DNA from: Paulinella micropora
Taxonomy: Eukaryota > Cercozoa > Imbricatea > Euglyphida > Paulinellidae
Reading direction: 5' to 3'
NCBI GenBank assembly: GCA_019918135.1
Contig: WBZZ01004744.1
Coordinates: forward strand, 62,001-126,000
Length of the DNA: 64,000 nt
Of this stretch, positions 27,588 to 38,843 are shown in pieces. The stretch's first letter is position 1; the number at the start of each line of letters is the position of its first letter. The notes under the pieces are model-generated. The model was not told where the DNA came from. It did no database searches and saw only the letters and a list, made by a program, of their open reading frames with translations. A program made the translations under genes and the position numbers.

Positions 27588-29006
27588 TTACTCGATCTTT
27601 ACCGTAAATTTGTTAAGTAAATACTCGAATTGTTCTTTCGGTAAATATTTTGTCATTACATCACCTATCTGCTTCTTAGTACCTACTTTTACAAACTTAA
27701 TCTCACTGTCTCTCTGTAGGTGGTGCATAAAGTGTAATTCTAAAGGTAAGTGTTTAGTTCTATTACCTGACATACCCCTCTCTGCCGCTAAGACTGTTTG
27801 AGAGTTATCCTCGAATAATTCTATCGGGCTCTTTTGGGCTATGTTTAGTTCTTGTGTGATGTGTTTTAGTGCAAGTCCTTCCCTAATGCACTCAGTTGCT
27901 GCAAATATTTCAGCATCATTGGAACTCAGGGCGATGCGACTCTGTCGCTTTGATAACCATGCAACTGGATCGCTGCCCCATAGGATCACGAATCCAGTGC
28001 GGGACTTTCCTGTTTTCTTACAAACTTTGTGAGCCGCGTCGGGCCACATGGAAAGTTTTGGATAGGTTTGCCCTTCCTGCTCTGACTTAGGCTCAAGGTA
28101 AGCTAAACCTCGATAAGAGTTAACTAAATAACGAAAGATTCTGCCTAACATCGCATAAGTTATTCCCTTATCGATAGTTTGCATGACACTTGCCGAATTT
28201 AGTGCTTGTTCTATATCGGGCCTTGTCATCTTCGCGAGAAATAGCAAACGACCAACTAAACTAGGAATTGAAAATTTTCGCAAGCTGGCTGATTCCGACA
28301 TCGGTTCCGTGAAATGTTTTTGCGCTGGAGTACTGACGGGTTTAGCAGAATCGTAACCTAGTACCTCTTTTAGTATCTGCTGCTGATATTTTTGCTGATG
28401 CAAAATTATTTTCCCGTTCGATTGCTCTATCTCTATTCCTTTGAATTCACGAACTATGCCGAGTCTTTTGAGCGGGAAATGTTTTTCTAATGCGAACGCA
28501 AAACGCTCATATGCTTGTTTGTTTGGTGCTGTGAACAACAAATCATCTACATGAAATATCCCTACTATCGCTTCTCTTAAAGGTTTATCATTTTCTACAA
28601 ACATACATAAATCAGAATCTAGCAACCTAAAACCTAGCTCCTCTAACTTGGGTGCTAATATCTCATACCATCTTCTTCCTGCCTGAGGTGCGCCATATAA
28701 GGCACCATCTATACGCCATATCATCCCCTCATGCCCTTCTCTGTCTACAGTCTCTGACGCATATGCATAAACAGGGTCATTCATACGCGCATTCAGGTAT
28801 GCATTTTTAAAATCTATGCCGTATAGTTTGTGTTTGTGCCAGGCAGCTAGTTTGGCGAGAAATAAAAGTGAATGGTGCGCGGCGCAAGGAACAAAGAGCT
28901 GATATGGGTTATAGCTGACACCGGGTTCTAACATATCTCCCCGTAAAGCTAAACGAGACTTTATGAACTTTTTCCCGTTCTCATCTAACTTTACTTTGGG
29001 AACCAT
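27588..29006 (-). CDS. Copia reverse transcriptase and RNase H
   Basis: A 472-codon open frame contains Copia-type RT: GIDFKNAYLNA, then ALYGAPQAGRRWYE, and the catalytic HVDD in IFHVDDLLF. RNase H follows (GFVILWGSDPVAWLSKRQ and SSNDAEIFAATE). The frame looks whole over this part. It ends in VKIE just before a non-coding stretch and a minus-strand polypurine tract. The N-terminal RT part and the hinge continue in poorer condition to about 29.7 kb. It belongs to a family different from the MYND-bearing copies as far as can be judged. Confidence 0.85.
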   Translation of the reverse strand: MVPKVKLDENGKKFIKSRLALRGDMLEPGVSYNPYQLFVPCAAHHSLLFLAKLAAWHKHKLYGIDFKNAYLNARMNDPVYAYASETVDREGHEGMIWRIDGALYGAPQAGRRWYEILAPKLEELGFRLLDSDLCMFVENDKPLREAIVGIFHVDDLLFTAPNKQAYERFAFALEKHFPLKRLGIVREFKGIEIEQSNGKIILHQQKYQQQILKEVLGYDSAKPVSTPAQKHFTEPMSESASLRKFSIPSLVGRLLFLAKMTRPDIEQALNSASVMQTIDKGITYAMLGRIFRYLVNSYRGLAYLEPKSEQEGQTYPKLSMWPDAAHKVCKKTGKSRTGFVILWGSDPVAWLSKRQSRIALSSNDAEIFAATECIREGLALKHITQELNIAQKSPIELFEDNSQTVLAAERGMSGNRTKHLPLELHFMHHLQRDSEIKFVKVGTKKQIGDVMTKYLPKEQFEYLLNKFTVKIE

Positions 29007-29700
29007 GTCAATCTAACTATCTTACTAACTCTTGCCTTGCTTGCCTCCTTGTGGGGTACCCATGTGTATGTGTTAAAGGATTGAAGAGCTTTTAGCTCTG
29101 CTTTCATACCCTCTAAAACATCTTTAGCTGTCAAACCTGCCTCTATGACATCTTTGGGTACTCTGACGTCTACATACAAATAAAAATCACGAATCTCATC
29201 TACCACCATACGGTCATCGCATAAAAACATTAGCGGGACTTTGCAACGGGTATTCGGGATCTTTCACGGAGTATTTGAGGATTTCTGAATTCAACATTCG
29301 TTCTTCTTCGTCCTCAAACTTAACTATGTGGGTGGGCTGAGGTCTGTCTCTTACTACGAGTCTATCTCTGGGGTCACTCACTCTGCTGACTACCCCTACC
29401 CGTACTATGTTCTCCCATCCCACACCATACTTTTCTTCGCCCATCCATCTCCCCATGCACGCGCTGGCACTCTTACTACCTTACCTATCAGCTCTTGAGC
29501 CTCTCTCTTTTCTCTCTTGCGCTCATTGCTAGGGGTAAATCTCTCTACTGCCTTGCGCTGCTTTTTACCGGGGATTATGTTACTCTCCGTTACTCTCTGA
29601 CTCTGTTCCCACGTTAATCCCTTAGATGGTGGTGATTTTTCTTCGTATGCTCTTCTTTCATGTAATTTTAGTGGATCTGTTGGATCTTGCTCATTTTAAT
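29007..29700 (-). pseudogene. Copia integrase-RT hinge, degraded
   Basis: Short minus-strand frames at 28991-29230 and 29214-29456 have the charged, low-conservation character of the Copia region between integrase and RT. They lead into the RT frame. No catalytic motif is visible here. It is broken. Confidence 0.5.
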
Positions 29701-29701
29701 G

Positions 29702-30665
29702 CTCTTGTGGTTTGATCTTGTGCTCTGTGGGTGATTGTTGTGGATAATATGGCTCTGGACTTGTGTGTAAGCGTGTATGTTTGTGATCTAGTGTATTCTT
29801 CTCCACATGAACGAAGCTACCGACCCAGTGTGCACCGTGTCTACAAGCAAAAGCGACAAGAAATGCGTGCTTCAAAGGAAATCCAAACATCGACAATGAA
29901 TTTGCACTTGGCGAATCCCTACATATTGACTTTAGGGGACCTTGGCCCGTCAAGTCACTTCAAGGGAACCGCTATCAACTAGGCATCAGCGAGACGCAAG
30001 GTTCGTTTGGGTTCATCATTCACCAACCTACAAGAGAAACACAACGATACCAGTCGGTAATAGAGATGACTGTGGCGTTCTTCGAGACTCAGGCGAACAA
30101 GAAGGTAAAGCAAATTCGTACTGATGGCAAGTTTGTGTCTAACGCGCTCAAGGCGTTCTGTGCAACGAAAGGTATCATTCTGAAGACAACGCCACGCAAC
30201 GAGCCTACAGCAAACCCCAAAGCTGAGCGACAATGCAGAACAAATGGAGGTCGAGCCACTGCATTGTTGATAGATGCTAAATTACCTGATTACTTCTGGG
30301 AGGAGATGTGTTTAGCCGAATGGGCGACTCGGATGGTTATGCCTATGGTACGAGGAGCCTACAAAGGCAGAAATCCATATGAGGTTACACTTCGACGTTC
30401 GTTTCCTATTGACTTCTTACGTCCTATTGGCTGTCTTGCTTTTGTGTGAGTGGAGGATGCAAAGAAAGGACGACCCATGGCTATCCCTGGGACGCTGACT
30501 GGGTACAAATATGTTTCGTCGACTCTATCGCATTTTTATGCCTACCTCAGGGAAGATCGTCGAGGTGCGGAACGTAAAGTTTGACGAGTCAACTAGAGGT
30601 ATAGATGCCTGCGTGGAGGAACGACCTTGGTCGTTCGACAACTCGCCACGAACCCACTCGAGGCA
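29702..30665 (+). pseudogene. Copia integrase fragment, plus strand
   Basis: The plus-strand frame at 30066-30449 reads KQIRTDGKFVSNALK, then GIILKTTPRNEPTANPKAE, and ends IGCLAFV. This is the second half of a Copia integrase core with its D-x-E-type region and the GKTP-like C-terminal part. The frame at 30511-30665 continues with KIVEVRNVKFDE, a conserved Copia segment. It is cut on the right by the Polinton-like element. Confidence 0.7.
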
Positions 30666-30709
30666 CTTGAGTAGTATAAGGGGCCACTTCCGGACACTTT
30701 TTCAGTGCA

Positions 30710-30725
30710 GTTTCTCTAGAGAAAC
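30710..30725. repeat. Perfect 16-bp palindrome
   Basis: GTTTCTCTAGAGAAAC reads the same on both strands. It lies about 40 bases inside the proposed left end of the Polinton-like element. Confidence 0.8.
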
Positions 30726-31061
30726 CACACTAAGAGCCGTTATTCATTATTTAGGCTACCTGTTTATAACTAATACAGACAGACAAATAAATAAAAACTG
30801 CTATCTGTAAATAATTATTATTTAAACAAATAAAATAAAGACACATATAGGATGAAAAACGAAGACACACAGAGATTTAGAATGTCCAGAGGTTGTGTTA
30901 TGGTAAAGAATAACGAAAAGAGACCAATGGTAAAAGTTCAATGGAGAGAAGGAGAAAGGTTATGAGTAAGAGTTCTGCATCGGAAAGAAAAAATCAAAAG
31001 AGCAAGCACTGGAAGAAGCAAAGAAATATCACGAGGAAAATATAATACCTAAATACGAGGA

Positions 31062-31406
31062 ATGGAAATTAATCACGATGAAGAAACAAGAATAATCAAA
31101 AAAGAAAAGAAGAAAATTTGGAAACATAAAGATTTTAAGTGCGAATGTGGTGCAGAAATACATAATGGAAACAAAGGGCGACATATAAAGTCTCAGAAAC
31201 ATATTTCAGCAACTTACAAAATTATAGAAAAAGAAAAACCTCCAGTTCCTCCTAGGCCAAGCAAAGAGTATATGGAGAGAATAAAGAATGAGGAGATGTT
31301 AAAGTCCAAGGAACATATTAAGAAAGATGATGACGATAGGTGTAATATGTGCGGATACATGGAACATAACTGCCACTGCGGTTGCGGGTATGGTAAGTAT
31401 GGGTAA
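31062..31406 (+). CDS. Small zinc-finger protein of the Polinton-like element
   Basis: The 114-residue product is Lys-rich. It carries CECGAEIHNGNKGRHIKSQKH, read as a C2H2-like finger with C-x-C...H-x5-H spacing, at about residues 27-47. A Cys/His-rich C-terminus follows (CNMCGYMEHNCHCGCGYG). Short finger proteins of this kind accompany DNA polymerase B in several Polinton-like and virophage-like elements. The first codon in the frame is not ATG, so the start is uncertain. Confidence 0.45.
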   Translation: MEINHDEETRIIKKEKKKIWKHKDFKCECGAEIHNGNKGRHIKSQKHISATYKIIEKEKPPVPPRPSKEYMERIKNEEMLKSKEHIKKDDDDRCNMCGYMEHNCHCGCGYGKYG

Positions 31407-31567
31407 TTAAAAGGGTTTGTCCGCGGAAACCACTGAATTTCTATTTAAAGACAAGGAGGGGTCTTATATATAGGGCACACACGAGGCCACGAGGGGACGA
31501 CCGATTGAGACAGACAAATATTTTAATTTTATAAAATTATATTTTCCTTAATATAGAATTATCAAAT

Positions 31568-32050
31568 ATGGAGACACACACCTATACCGGCAAGGTCTAC
31601 AGGTTGGATAGATTAAGGGAATGTAAGATAAATTACAAAATCAAGTCTGTCAGGGGTCGGGATGTTCTATATATCAAACCGAAGGTAAGGGGGTATAAAC
31701 TTGATACACCGACAGCCCAAAACTACTTGAACCAAGTAAGGAGCGCAGCGTATTTTGAGCACCATGCTATACCAATAGCGCCACCTTTACCTACGATTGA
31801 AGAGAAAAAAGAACTGAAAGAAAATCTAAGAGACCTGTTGAGGTATGGTAATCACGATATCATAAGGGACGACAGCAAGGAACAAGAACTAGGAATAAAT
31901 GAAAGCAGATATGCGGTAAGAATTAACGGCAACTTCCGATCATTTACGATGCGCGATGTAATAAGATTTATTGAGATCGTATTGAACGACCTTGTAAAAC
32001 GGCAAGCACCACAAGATAAGGTTAGCCTAGGTATTGAGTATTACTATTGA
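31568..32050 (+). CDS. Uncharacterised gene of the Polinton-like element
   Basis: An ATG at 31568 (METHTYTGKVYRL) opens 160 residues of mixed helix and strand with no cysteine pattern, signal peptide or membrane span. It has the same A+T-rich codon use and strand as the polymerase that follows 60 bases later. I recognise no family. It looks whole. Confidence 0.5.
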   Translation: METHTYTGKVYRLDRLRECKINYKIKSVRGRDVLYIKPKVRGYKLDTPTAQNYLNQVRSAAYFEHHAIPIAPPLPTIEEKKELKENLRDLLRYGNHDIIRDDSKEQELGINESRYAVRINGNFRSFTMRDVIRFIEIVLNDLVKRQAPQDKVSLGIEYYY

Positions 32051-32110
32051 AAGGTATCAACAGGCTTACATAAAGTTAATCAAATCTCGGTTGAAAAAGT
32101 TTTAGAAAGA

Positions 32111-35100
32111 TTGTCGGCAATATTTCAAAGCAACGAAAGTCTTTATATGGACGAGAACGGTATAAACTTTGATAAATTAAAATTTGTGTTGAAATCTGTT
32201 AAAATGCCTACTGGAGGGACAAGGCTACAGGTTTTGAACAAATTGGATATCTACAGAAAGAAAGGAGTAATTTGTATTACTAATAGTGATACCTTATGCT
32301 TAGCACGAGCAATCGTTGTAGTAAAGTCAAAAATTGAAAAACATCAAAAATACTCACAAATTATGCGAGGACGAAAGATACAGCAGGAAATGGCAGAGGC
32401 TTTACACGATGAAGCGAAAGTCATTAAGGATGTGTGCGGGATACCAGAAATTAATACATTCGCTAATCACATTAAATACAATCTGGTTATTGTTGAATTC
32501 CCTGACCAAATCGTTTATAAAACGGAGCTACTTGATGCGAACGGCGAACGGCTGACTAACCTTTACATTCTAAAGACTGAAGGGCACTACGATGCCATAA
32601 CTAACATGAAGTCCATGCTAGGAAAAAAGAATTTCTGTGAGGTATGTCTAAGAGGGTATAATCAAAGACACGCCTGTGAAGCCATATGTAGTATCTGTGA
32701 AACCAAGGGCTGTAAGGGAATAAATGACAAGAGCTGGTGGAAAGAATGTGAGCAGTGTAATAGAAAGTTTCCAAACACTGAATACTTTAATAAACACAGG
32801 ACTACAGACTGCGATGTAAAAGCGAAATGTAAATCTTGTGGACTTAATAACTACAGAAAGAATGATGAGCACAAATGCGGATATGCGAAATGCCGAAATT
32901 GTAAGGAACTGAAATCGCTTGAGCACCGATGTGAAATAGTCCAAAAAGAAATCTTACCGCCGTCAGAACAATACATATTCTTTGACTTTGAAGCGACACA
33001 GGACACAGGCGAACACATTGTTAATCATGCTGAAAGCCAGTATTACGATGCAAAGGAACCGCCAGTAATTCACAAGAACATTCAAGATTTCTGTAAGTGG
33101 GGTTTTGACCCAAAGCACAGCGGATTTACATTTATCGCACATAATGCACGCGGTTATGATTGTCAGTTTATTCTTAAGTGGTTGGTTGATAATGGGCAAA
33201 CTCCATTTGTAATCTATGAAGGTGGTAAGATTATGATGATGACACTTAAGAAGTATCGCTTCATAGACAGCCTAAGTTTTCTTACGATGCAATTGTCAGA
33301 CTTTCCAAAGACATTCGGGCTTACGGAACTTAAGAAAGGTTTCTTCCCGCACTTCTTCAATACGGCAAAAAATAGAAACTATGTTGGTGTAATGCCACAT
33401 AAGAAACATTACGACTACGATACGATGCGAGGAGATAAACGAAAGGAATGACAAACAAGTGCAAGCACATAACCAATTCGATATGGCGAAGGAAATCGCG
33501 GAGTATTGTCATTCAGATGTTAATATACTGAGGAAGGGTTGTATAGATTTTAGAAACCAGTTTCTAGAGTTTGGTATTGATCCATTTCAATATACACCTA
33601 TAGCGAGTTGTGTTATGGCTCTGTATCGTGCTAAGTTTATGCCAGAGAATTCAGTTGCGATATTGAAAGCGGAAAAACAAAACAGGATGACTTCTAGGGC
33701 TTGTGTAGAATGGCTAGCATACAGAAGCAGGTTAGACAAAACCGATATTAAGCACGCATTCAACGGAGGTGAAAAGATGTTTCAACTCGGACAATCTCGT
33801 GTGTATGTAGATGGCTGGGACGAGATAAACAAAACCACTTATGAGTTTTATGGGTGTCGTTGGCACGGATGTGATGAGTGTTGGAATAGCATGCTCTGAA
33901 TGTGAAGAAGAATAAGACAATGGGCGAACTATACAAGGAAACAATTAGAAGAGAAAAACAACTTAACGAAAAAGCGAAAGTAATAAGTATCTAGGAGTGT
34001 GAATGGAACCTGATGAAAGCCAGTGAAAGACTGGCAGAGGATACAAACGAACGAATTACTGAACAAGAAGGACTAAACCCACGAGAGGCGATGTTTGGAA
34101 ATCACAACATGATAATGAGTATGCAAAATATATTGACCTATGCTCACTTTATCCAACCGTGATGTATTACGAACTTTATCCAAGCGGACACCATATAATT
34201 ATTAGACCAAACAATGGAGGGGGTTCCACCCCCTATCATACCCCCGCGGGTTTGGAAAGGGGCACAGCCCCTTCCGAGGAGATGAAAAACAAAATTATAA
34301 GCAGAGAATATTTCGGAGTGGCTAAGGTTAAGATGCTACCACTGAGAGGATTACTACACCCAGTCTTACCAAAGGCTGACAGAGGTAAGATGATGTATTA
34401 CTTATGCGATAAGTGCGGAATGACAGAACTAAGCACACAGATAAAGAACGAGCAATAACGGGCACATGGGCAACTCCAGAAATTACAAGGCCTTAGACAA
34501 AGGATAAGTTAATAAAAGTATATGAAGTACACTGGAAAGAACAAAGCAGTAGCATATTCAAAAAATACATAAAGACATTCTTGAAAGTAAAACAAGAGTC
34601 CAGCGGATACCCCGCGGGATGTAAAACGGAAGCAGAAAAACAAAATTACATAAACAGCACGGAAGTTAAAATGGGCGTAAAGATGGATGAAAGGAAATTA
34701 TTCAAAAACGAAGGAAGGAGAGCAGTTGCTAAGTTGTGCTTGAACTCTTTATGGGGCAAGTTTAAACAAAAACAAAATAAAACACAGAACAAAATGATAA
34801 AGGATAAAGAAACCTTATACAAACTATTGAACAATAAATCAGTGGATAATATAAATATTAACATAATTAACGACCAAATTATAGAAGCCAGTTATGACTT
34901 AAAACAGGACGCGGTGAGCGACCCGATTAAAACAAATATTGTAGTTGCTTTATTTACTACATGCCACGCGAGAATGAGACTTTACAATATGGTGGACCAA
35001 TTAGGTAATAGGATATTGTATCATGACACAGACAGCGTAGTATATACGACAAACAAAGAAATTAATCAGGCAGATGTAGAGACAGGCGATTTACTGGGAG

Positions 35101-35516
35101 ATTGGACTGATGAATTAAAAGGAGCGAAAATAAAAACCTTTGTGGGAGGCGGGCCGAAATGTTATGGATGCTTATTAGGTAATGGTAAAGCCAGTATGAA
35201 AGTAAAAGGATTTAGTATGAACTATGAAACGAAAAAAGCATTGAATTTACCAAATATGTTAAGTGTAATAAGTTGCGGGCTAGGTATTACGAACACTGAA
35301 TTGTTTGAGAATGGTAAAAATGAACTGGCTGAATTGTTGGAGACTGATGAAGAATTACGGATTGCTAAGCGAATTGAGAAGTCTGGAAAAGTAGTTATAA
35401 TAGAAAACAACAAGATAACGCGAGACAAACAAAAGATATTTAGTTTTACATATACGAAAAGACAAGTTATCGGTATTGTAGAGAATGCGATTGAAACACG
35501 GCCGTTTGGATATTAA
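32111..35516 (+). pseudogene. Protein-primed DNA polymerase B, in pieces
   Basis: The N-terminal part has the Cys/His clusters typical of Polinton polymerases (CEVCLRGYNQRHAC, CEQCNRKFPNTEYFNKH, CGYAKCRNC). Exonuclease motifs follow: FFDFEATQD (Exo I), IAHNARGYD (Exo II) and YCHSDVNIL. Polymerase motifs include KLCLNSLWGKF (motif B) and YHDTDSVVY (motif C with its two Asp). The last frame ends with the C-terminal block VKGFSMNYETKKAL. The family copies linear DNA from a protein primer. The coding region lies in about four pieces; it is a fossil. Confidence 0.8.
34217..34282 (+). repeat. G+C-rich insert inside the polymerase
   Basis: About 65 bases of strongly G+C-rich DNA sit in an A+T-rich gene. 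They can fold in two hairpins: GGGGGTTCCACCCCC, and GGAAAGGGGCACAGCCCCTTCC. The translation GGGSTPYHTPAGLERG is unlike the polymerase around it. The word TACCCCCGCGGG recurs in shortened form (TACCCCGCGGG) at 34609. This looks like a mobile G+C cluster or palindromic insert. Confidence 0.65.
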
Positions 35517-35600
35517 AAATATTTAGTATAACAAAACAATATAGGTTTTTGGTTATGAAGTCGAACTTCATAATTTTTTATAATTAATTAATTTTTTTCC

Positions 35601-36030
35601 ATAAAATGTTTTACCAGTCTATATAGACCAATGACCACCCTCACTAGACTATGTGAAATTAGCATACACTGGATGCTAGTGTTTATGGACCGTTACGGAA
35701 CTCTAATATCTTATTTTCTGGCTCACACCAGTCACCATATTTTTACAATTGCTGACTATTACCATTTTCCCCTTTGGGATTTGCCATACATTCTATCTTG
35801 ATTTCTCATTCGTTACCACACAACTTTCCTTGATTATTACAAGAACATTCCTTCACATAATTGATATGACTGTAATCATATTGTGTTAATGTGACACATT
35901 GTACTTCAAGATAGTTCTGCGCATTCCGTAGAATATTCTGGTCTTCTTTTATTGCGATGTGCAAGTAAATCGTGTATTCCTCAGTAAACCTAGTTTCACG
36001 AATCGTGACTTTATATTAATACTTGAACAG
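35601..36030. other. Non-coding A+T-rich stretch
   Basis: No gene is supported between the Polinton-like fragment and the next LTR. CTAGTGTTT and related words recur but no defined repeat was found. Confidence 0.4.
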
Positions 36031-36036
36031 GATCAG

Positions 36037-36305
36037 TGTTGAGAACCGGACCACTTGGTGACTTGCTTAATTAGGCAAATCTGAGATACTTTACTAATAC
36101 ACAGATTGAGGTACAAATTTGGCGCGCTTTAAAGATGCGTGTCCTGACCTGACCACTACAATTGTCACATTCAGTCTTATTGAAATTGTACAAGTCCATT
36201 CACTAGAGTCAGTCCTATCAATAAACTTCAAGTCCTCAATTGTGGTTTATACGGCCTATCGAATTAAAGTTACCAATTCTATTCTACTGAAAAGAAGTTG
36301 GTACA
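36037..36305 (-). repeat. 3' LTR of a Copia fragment
   Basis: The sequence starts TGTTGAGAACCGG and ends GGTACA on the plus strand, giving TG...CA ends. A minus-strand polypurine tract (AATTAGGGGGAG, about 36309-36320) lies between it and the RNase H frame, as expected for a 3' LTR. It is related to the LTR-like sequence at 17230-17410. Confidence 0.6.
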
Positions 36306-36425
36306 AAGCTCCCCCTAATTCAATAGGGCGTTAATACATACTAACATCAAGTCAAACTACCTACTTCCACTCTATACTTCCTAACAACTCGTTGTCAGAG
36401 ATAGAAAGTCAAGTTGAGTGTCCAG

Positions 36426-37005
36426 TCATTCTATCAGCTCCACGCTTGAACACCGACGGGCTCGCAATTCGTTAGACAGTATGTCCGCCCTATTCTCTTC
36501 CGAGGGCGTCCAGGTGACCTCCACCCCCTTCCGTATCGCTTCAGTCAAATGATAATGTCTCAATGCGATATGACGAAGCCGCTTTGCGAACACCGAGTTG
36601 GGGGCAGTGCTGACCATTGCCTGGTTGTCCACCCTCAGCTTCGGTATCGCCATCAGATCCTTCTTGAGCGGGTTGCTATCCGACCAAGGCATGGACTTTA
36701 TCACATTCCGCACCGACTCTAAATCATGCAACACTTCCGACGCTGCGTACGTCTCGCTTTCCTGCGTCCCAGTCGCTAAGTGCTTCTGCGTCGTAGCCCT
36801 CACCGCCACCGGACCGCCAGCCAAGAACACTACCCCACCCGTTCTTGAATACATCTTCTCCCCGTTGCCCAGAGATGAGTCTGAATCCGCTTCCAGTATG
36901 CGGTTTCCATTCGACGAAAACTTCACTCCCCTTTCCCGTACATGCAGGAAATACCTGAGCAGCTGCTGGGCTGCACAGAAGTCAGATTTGTCCCTGTTAG
37001 CTTGA
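36426..37005 (-). pseudogene. Copia RNase H, minus strand
   Basis: The frame reads QQLLRYFLHVRERGV, then TGGVVFLAGGPVAVRATTQK, then TGTQESETYAASE, the standard RNase H end of Copia pol, and continues to ENRADILSNEL. It is followed by a polypurine tract and LTR on the same strand. Everything upstream of it is missing: it abuts the leader repeat at 37016. Confidence 0.75.
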
Positions 37006-37015
37006 TGCTCTGCAA

Positions 37016-37147
37016 GTAAGTACACTAGTAGACATTAGTCTCCGGATACTTGAATAATCGTTTGCGCTGAGGCACTTTGATCAAAGATTGAAGGAACAAT
37101 AATGAATTTAATCAATGGTTAGAAACCAATGACTGAAACTCAATCTA
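37016..37147 (-). repeat. Copy of a Copia leader and gag start
   Basis: About 130 bases are nearly identical, in the same orientation, to 45090-45222, the stretch between the 5' LTR and gag of the large Copia element. Here the segment lies between two RNase H fragments that point in opposite directions. Confidence 0.75.
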
Positions 37148-38273
37148 ATTACACCTACGCGGTCAACCACGAGGCGGTACTCGCATCAAAGAAGCCTGAC
37201 GTGGCGTACTCAGCAATAGCTCGCATCCTCAGATTTCTGCGAACACCTAGAGGGATTTTCTTCCCATTTCGGACCCGCAGCTTCGAGCTTATATCGTATT
37301 CCGATGGCAACTTGGGCGCATGTGAGTACACGCGACGATCAAGAACCGGCCAACTGCACATGACGACTGGGCCCATCGCATGGAGTTCGAAGCGCCAACC
37401 CACAGTCGCACTATCGACTCAGGATGCTGAAACGATCGCCAACTCAACGACATGCCGAACAGCAATCGCGATATTGCATATGTGCAAGGACGTTGGAATT
37501 CCGTTGCCGACGCCATCAACTATCAATAACGACAACCGGGGGGCGGTCCTGAACGCAACGAACGGCATGGCCACTGATCGCACACGCCACTTAGCACTCA
37601 AACACCATTACGTGATAGAACGAGTACGGGCTGGCGAAGTGATCGTACGACACGTTTCGACGAAGGACAATCTGGCGGACATGCTGACGAAGTCACTACC
37701 GACACCACGTTTCTTGGAACTAGTCGCATAGTTTACGGTGTTGCTCAAGGACGCTTTACCGCAGTTTGAGGTTTAATGCATCTAGCTTTTACAGACACTT
37801 AGGATGAATTTATTCAACAGACTTGCTACACCGCTGCAAGGACCTGCATCCTTTGATGCTTACGAATTTTTTTTCATTTTTAGTGTTAATGCAACATGAA
37901 CATGTATCATACTTCATCATCATGAATCGCTAGTTTTACATATAGTTTCATATGGCCAATCATGTTAGTAACTTGAAGATAATATACATATACATATATG
38001 TTATGCCGAGGGGGAGATTAAGCAATAATATTTACTAAATATATTGTTACTTTTTATGGTCAATTTCACGACATAACATTTATATTTGACCGGATCATAT
38101 TCATTACCATTTTCACATTTCGTATCATAATTATTATTCGTTACGTTGATATTACCGTTATTCACAATTAGTTGCCAGTTAGTATAGATTGGCCCATACT
38201 GAATCATCACTTGAATTTCTGACCACAAGATCAGTATATAAATTTGTGGTATTTATTTCACTATAAATTTATT
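37148..38273 (+). mobile_element. Copia 3' end: RNase H, purine tract and LTR
   Basis: The plus-strand frame (to 37731) encodes RNase H: PDVAYSAIARILRFL, then GPIAWSSKRQPTVALST, then DNLADMLTKSLPTPRFLE. A 280-bp non-coding tail is followed by GAGGGGGAGA (38008-38017) and then a 255-bp LTR. The LTR is about 97 percent identical by eye to the LTR of the large minus-strand Copia element next to it, so the two are the same young family in opposite orientation. Confidence 0.75.
38019..38273 (+). repeat. 255-bp LTR, plus orientation
   Basis: It runs from TAAGCAATAATATTTACT to CACTATAAATTTATT. It directly follows a polypurine tract and ends where the minus-strand RT frame of the neighbouring element is cut. 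The inverted partner is 45225-45479, of the same length, with seven or eight mismatches counted by eye. Confidence 0.8.
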
Positions 38274-38788
38274 ATGGCAGGTTGAGTCTGAGTCGCAGGC
38301 CAGAGAAGGGCGCCAAGCAAGCGAGGGAGCGAGAAACGCCGAAGCATAGCTTCTTTGCTGGCTGGGGGAGGGTCAGTCGTCGCTGTAGGGGTAGCGACTG
38401 GCTTGGCTTCTTGGAAGTTGAAATCCCTAATCATGCCCTTAATGTATTCATGCTGATGTATGACTATGCCCTCTGAAGTCCTAACAAACTGCAAGCCACA
38501 AAATGTCTTTACTTGTCCTAGGTCCTTCACTCTAAATGAATGTTTCAGTTTGGTGAACAGGGCATTGTGCTCGTCTTTGGTATTATGAAACACGAGCAAG
38601 TCATCAGTGCGCAGGAGTAGATAGGGGGGTAGTTTCTGTCTGCCTGTGACTGAAGGTAGGAAGAAAATGCATGGGTCTAATGTTGACTGTTTATATCGTA
38701 TACTTCTCAAATTAGTAGACACATGGTCAAACCACCTTCGCCCTGCCTGGGGGGTTCCGTACAGTGCTTTCTTCAACAATAGAATCAT
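38261..38788 (-). pseudogene. Copia RT, second part, cut
   Basis: LLKKALYGTPQAGRRWF and LRTDDLLVFHN (the RT active-site region, here RTDD) are followed by HEYIKGMIRDFNF and LLGALLWPATQTQPAI. The reading ends at the inverted LTR boundary, so the RNase H of this element is absent. Confidence 0.75.
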
Positions 38789-38843
38789 TGAAGGGTCGCT
38801 TTTGTTTTCATATCTTTACAGATGTCCTCCCAGAAGTCATCCA

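Larger units (their letters stand above)
30672..35600 (+). mobile_element. Polinton-like (Maverick) fragment, broken
   Basis: This block is clearly A+T-richer than its flanks and interrupts the Copia integrase. It holds a protein-primed DNA polymerase B of Polinton type in several pieces and two small genes upstream of it. No retroviral-type integrase, packaging ATPase, protease or capsid gene is present, so it is a partial copy. The left end may be at AGTATAAGGGGCCACTTCC (30673), since terminal repeats of such elements often begin AGT, but no matching inverted copy was found on the right. Broken in several places; age moderate. Confidence 0.7.
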
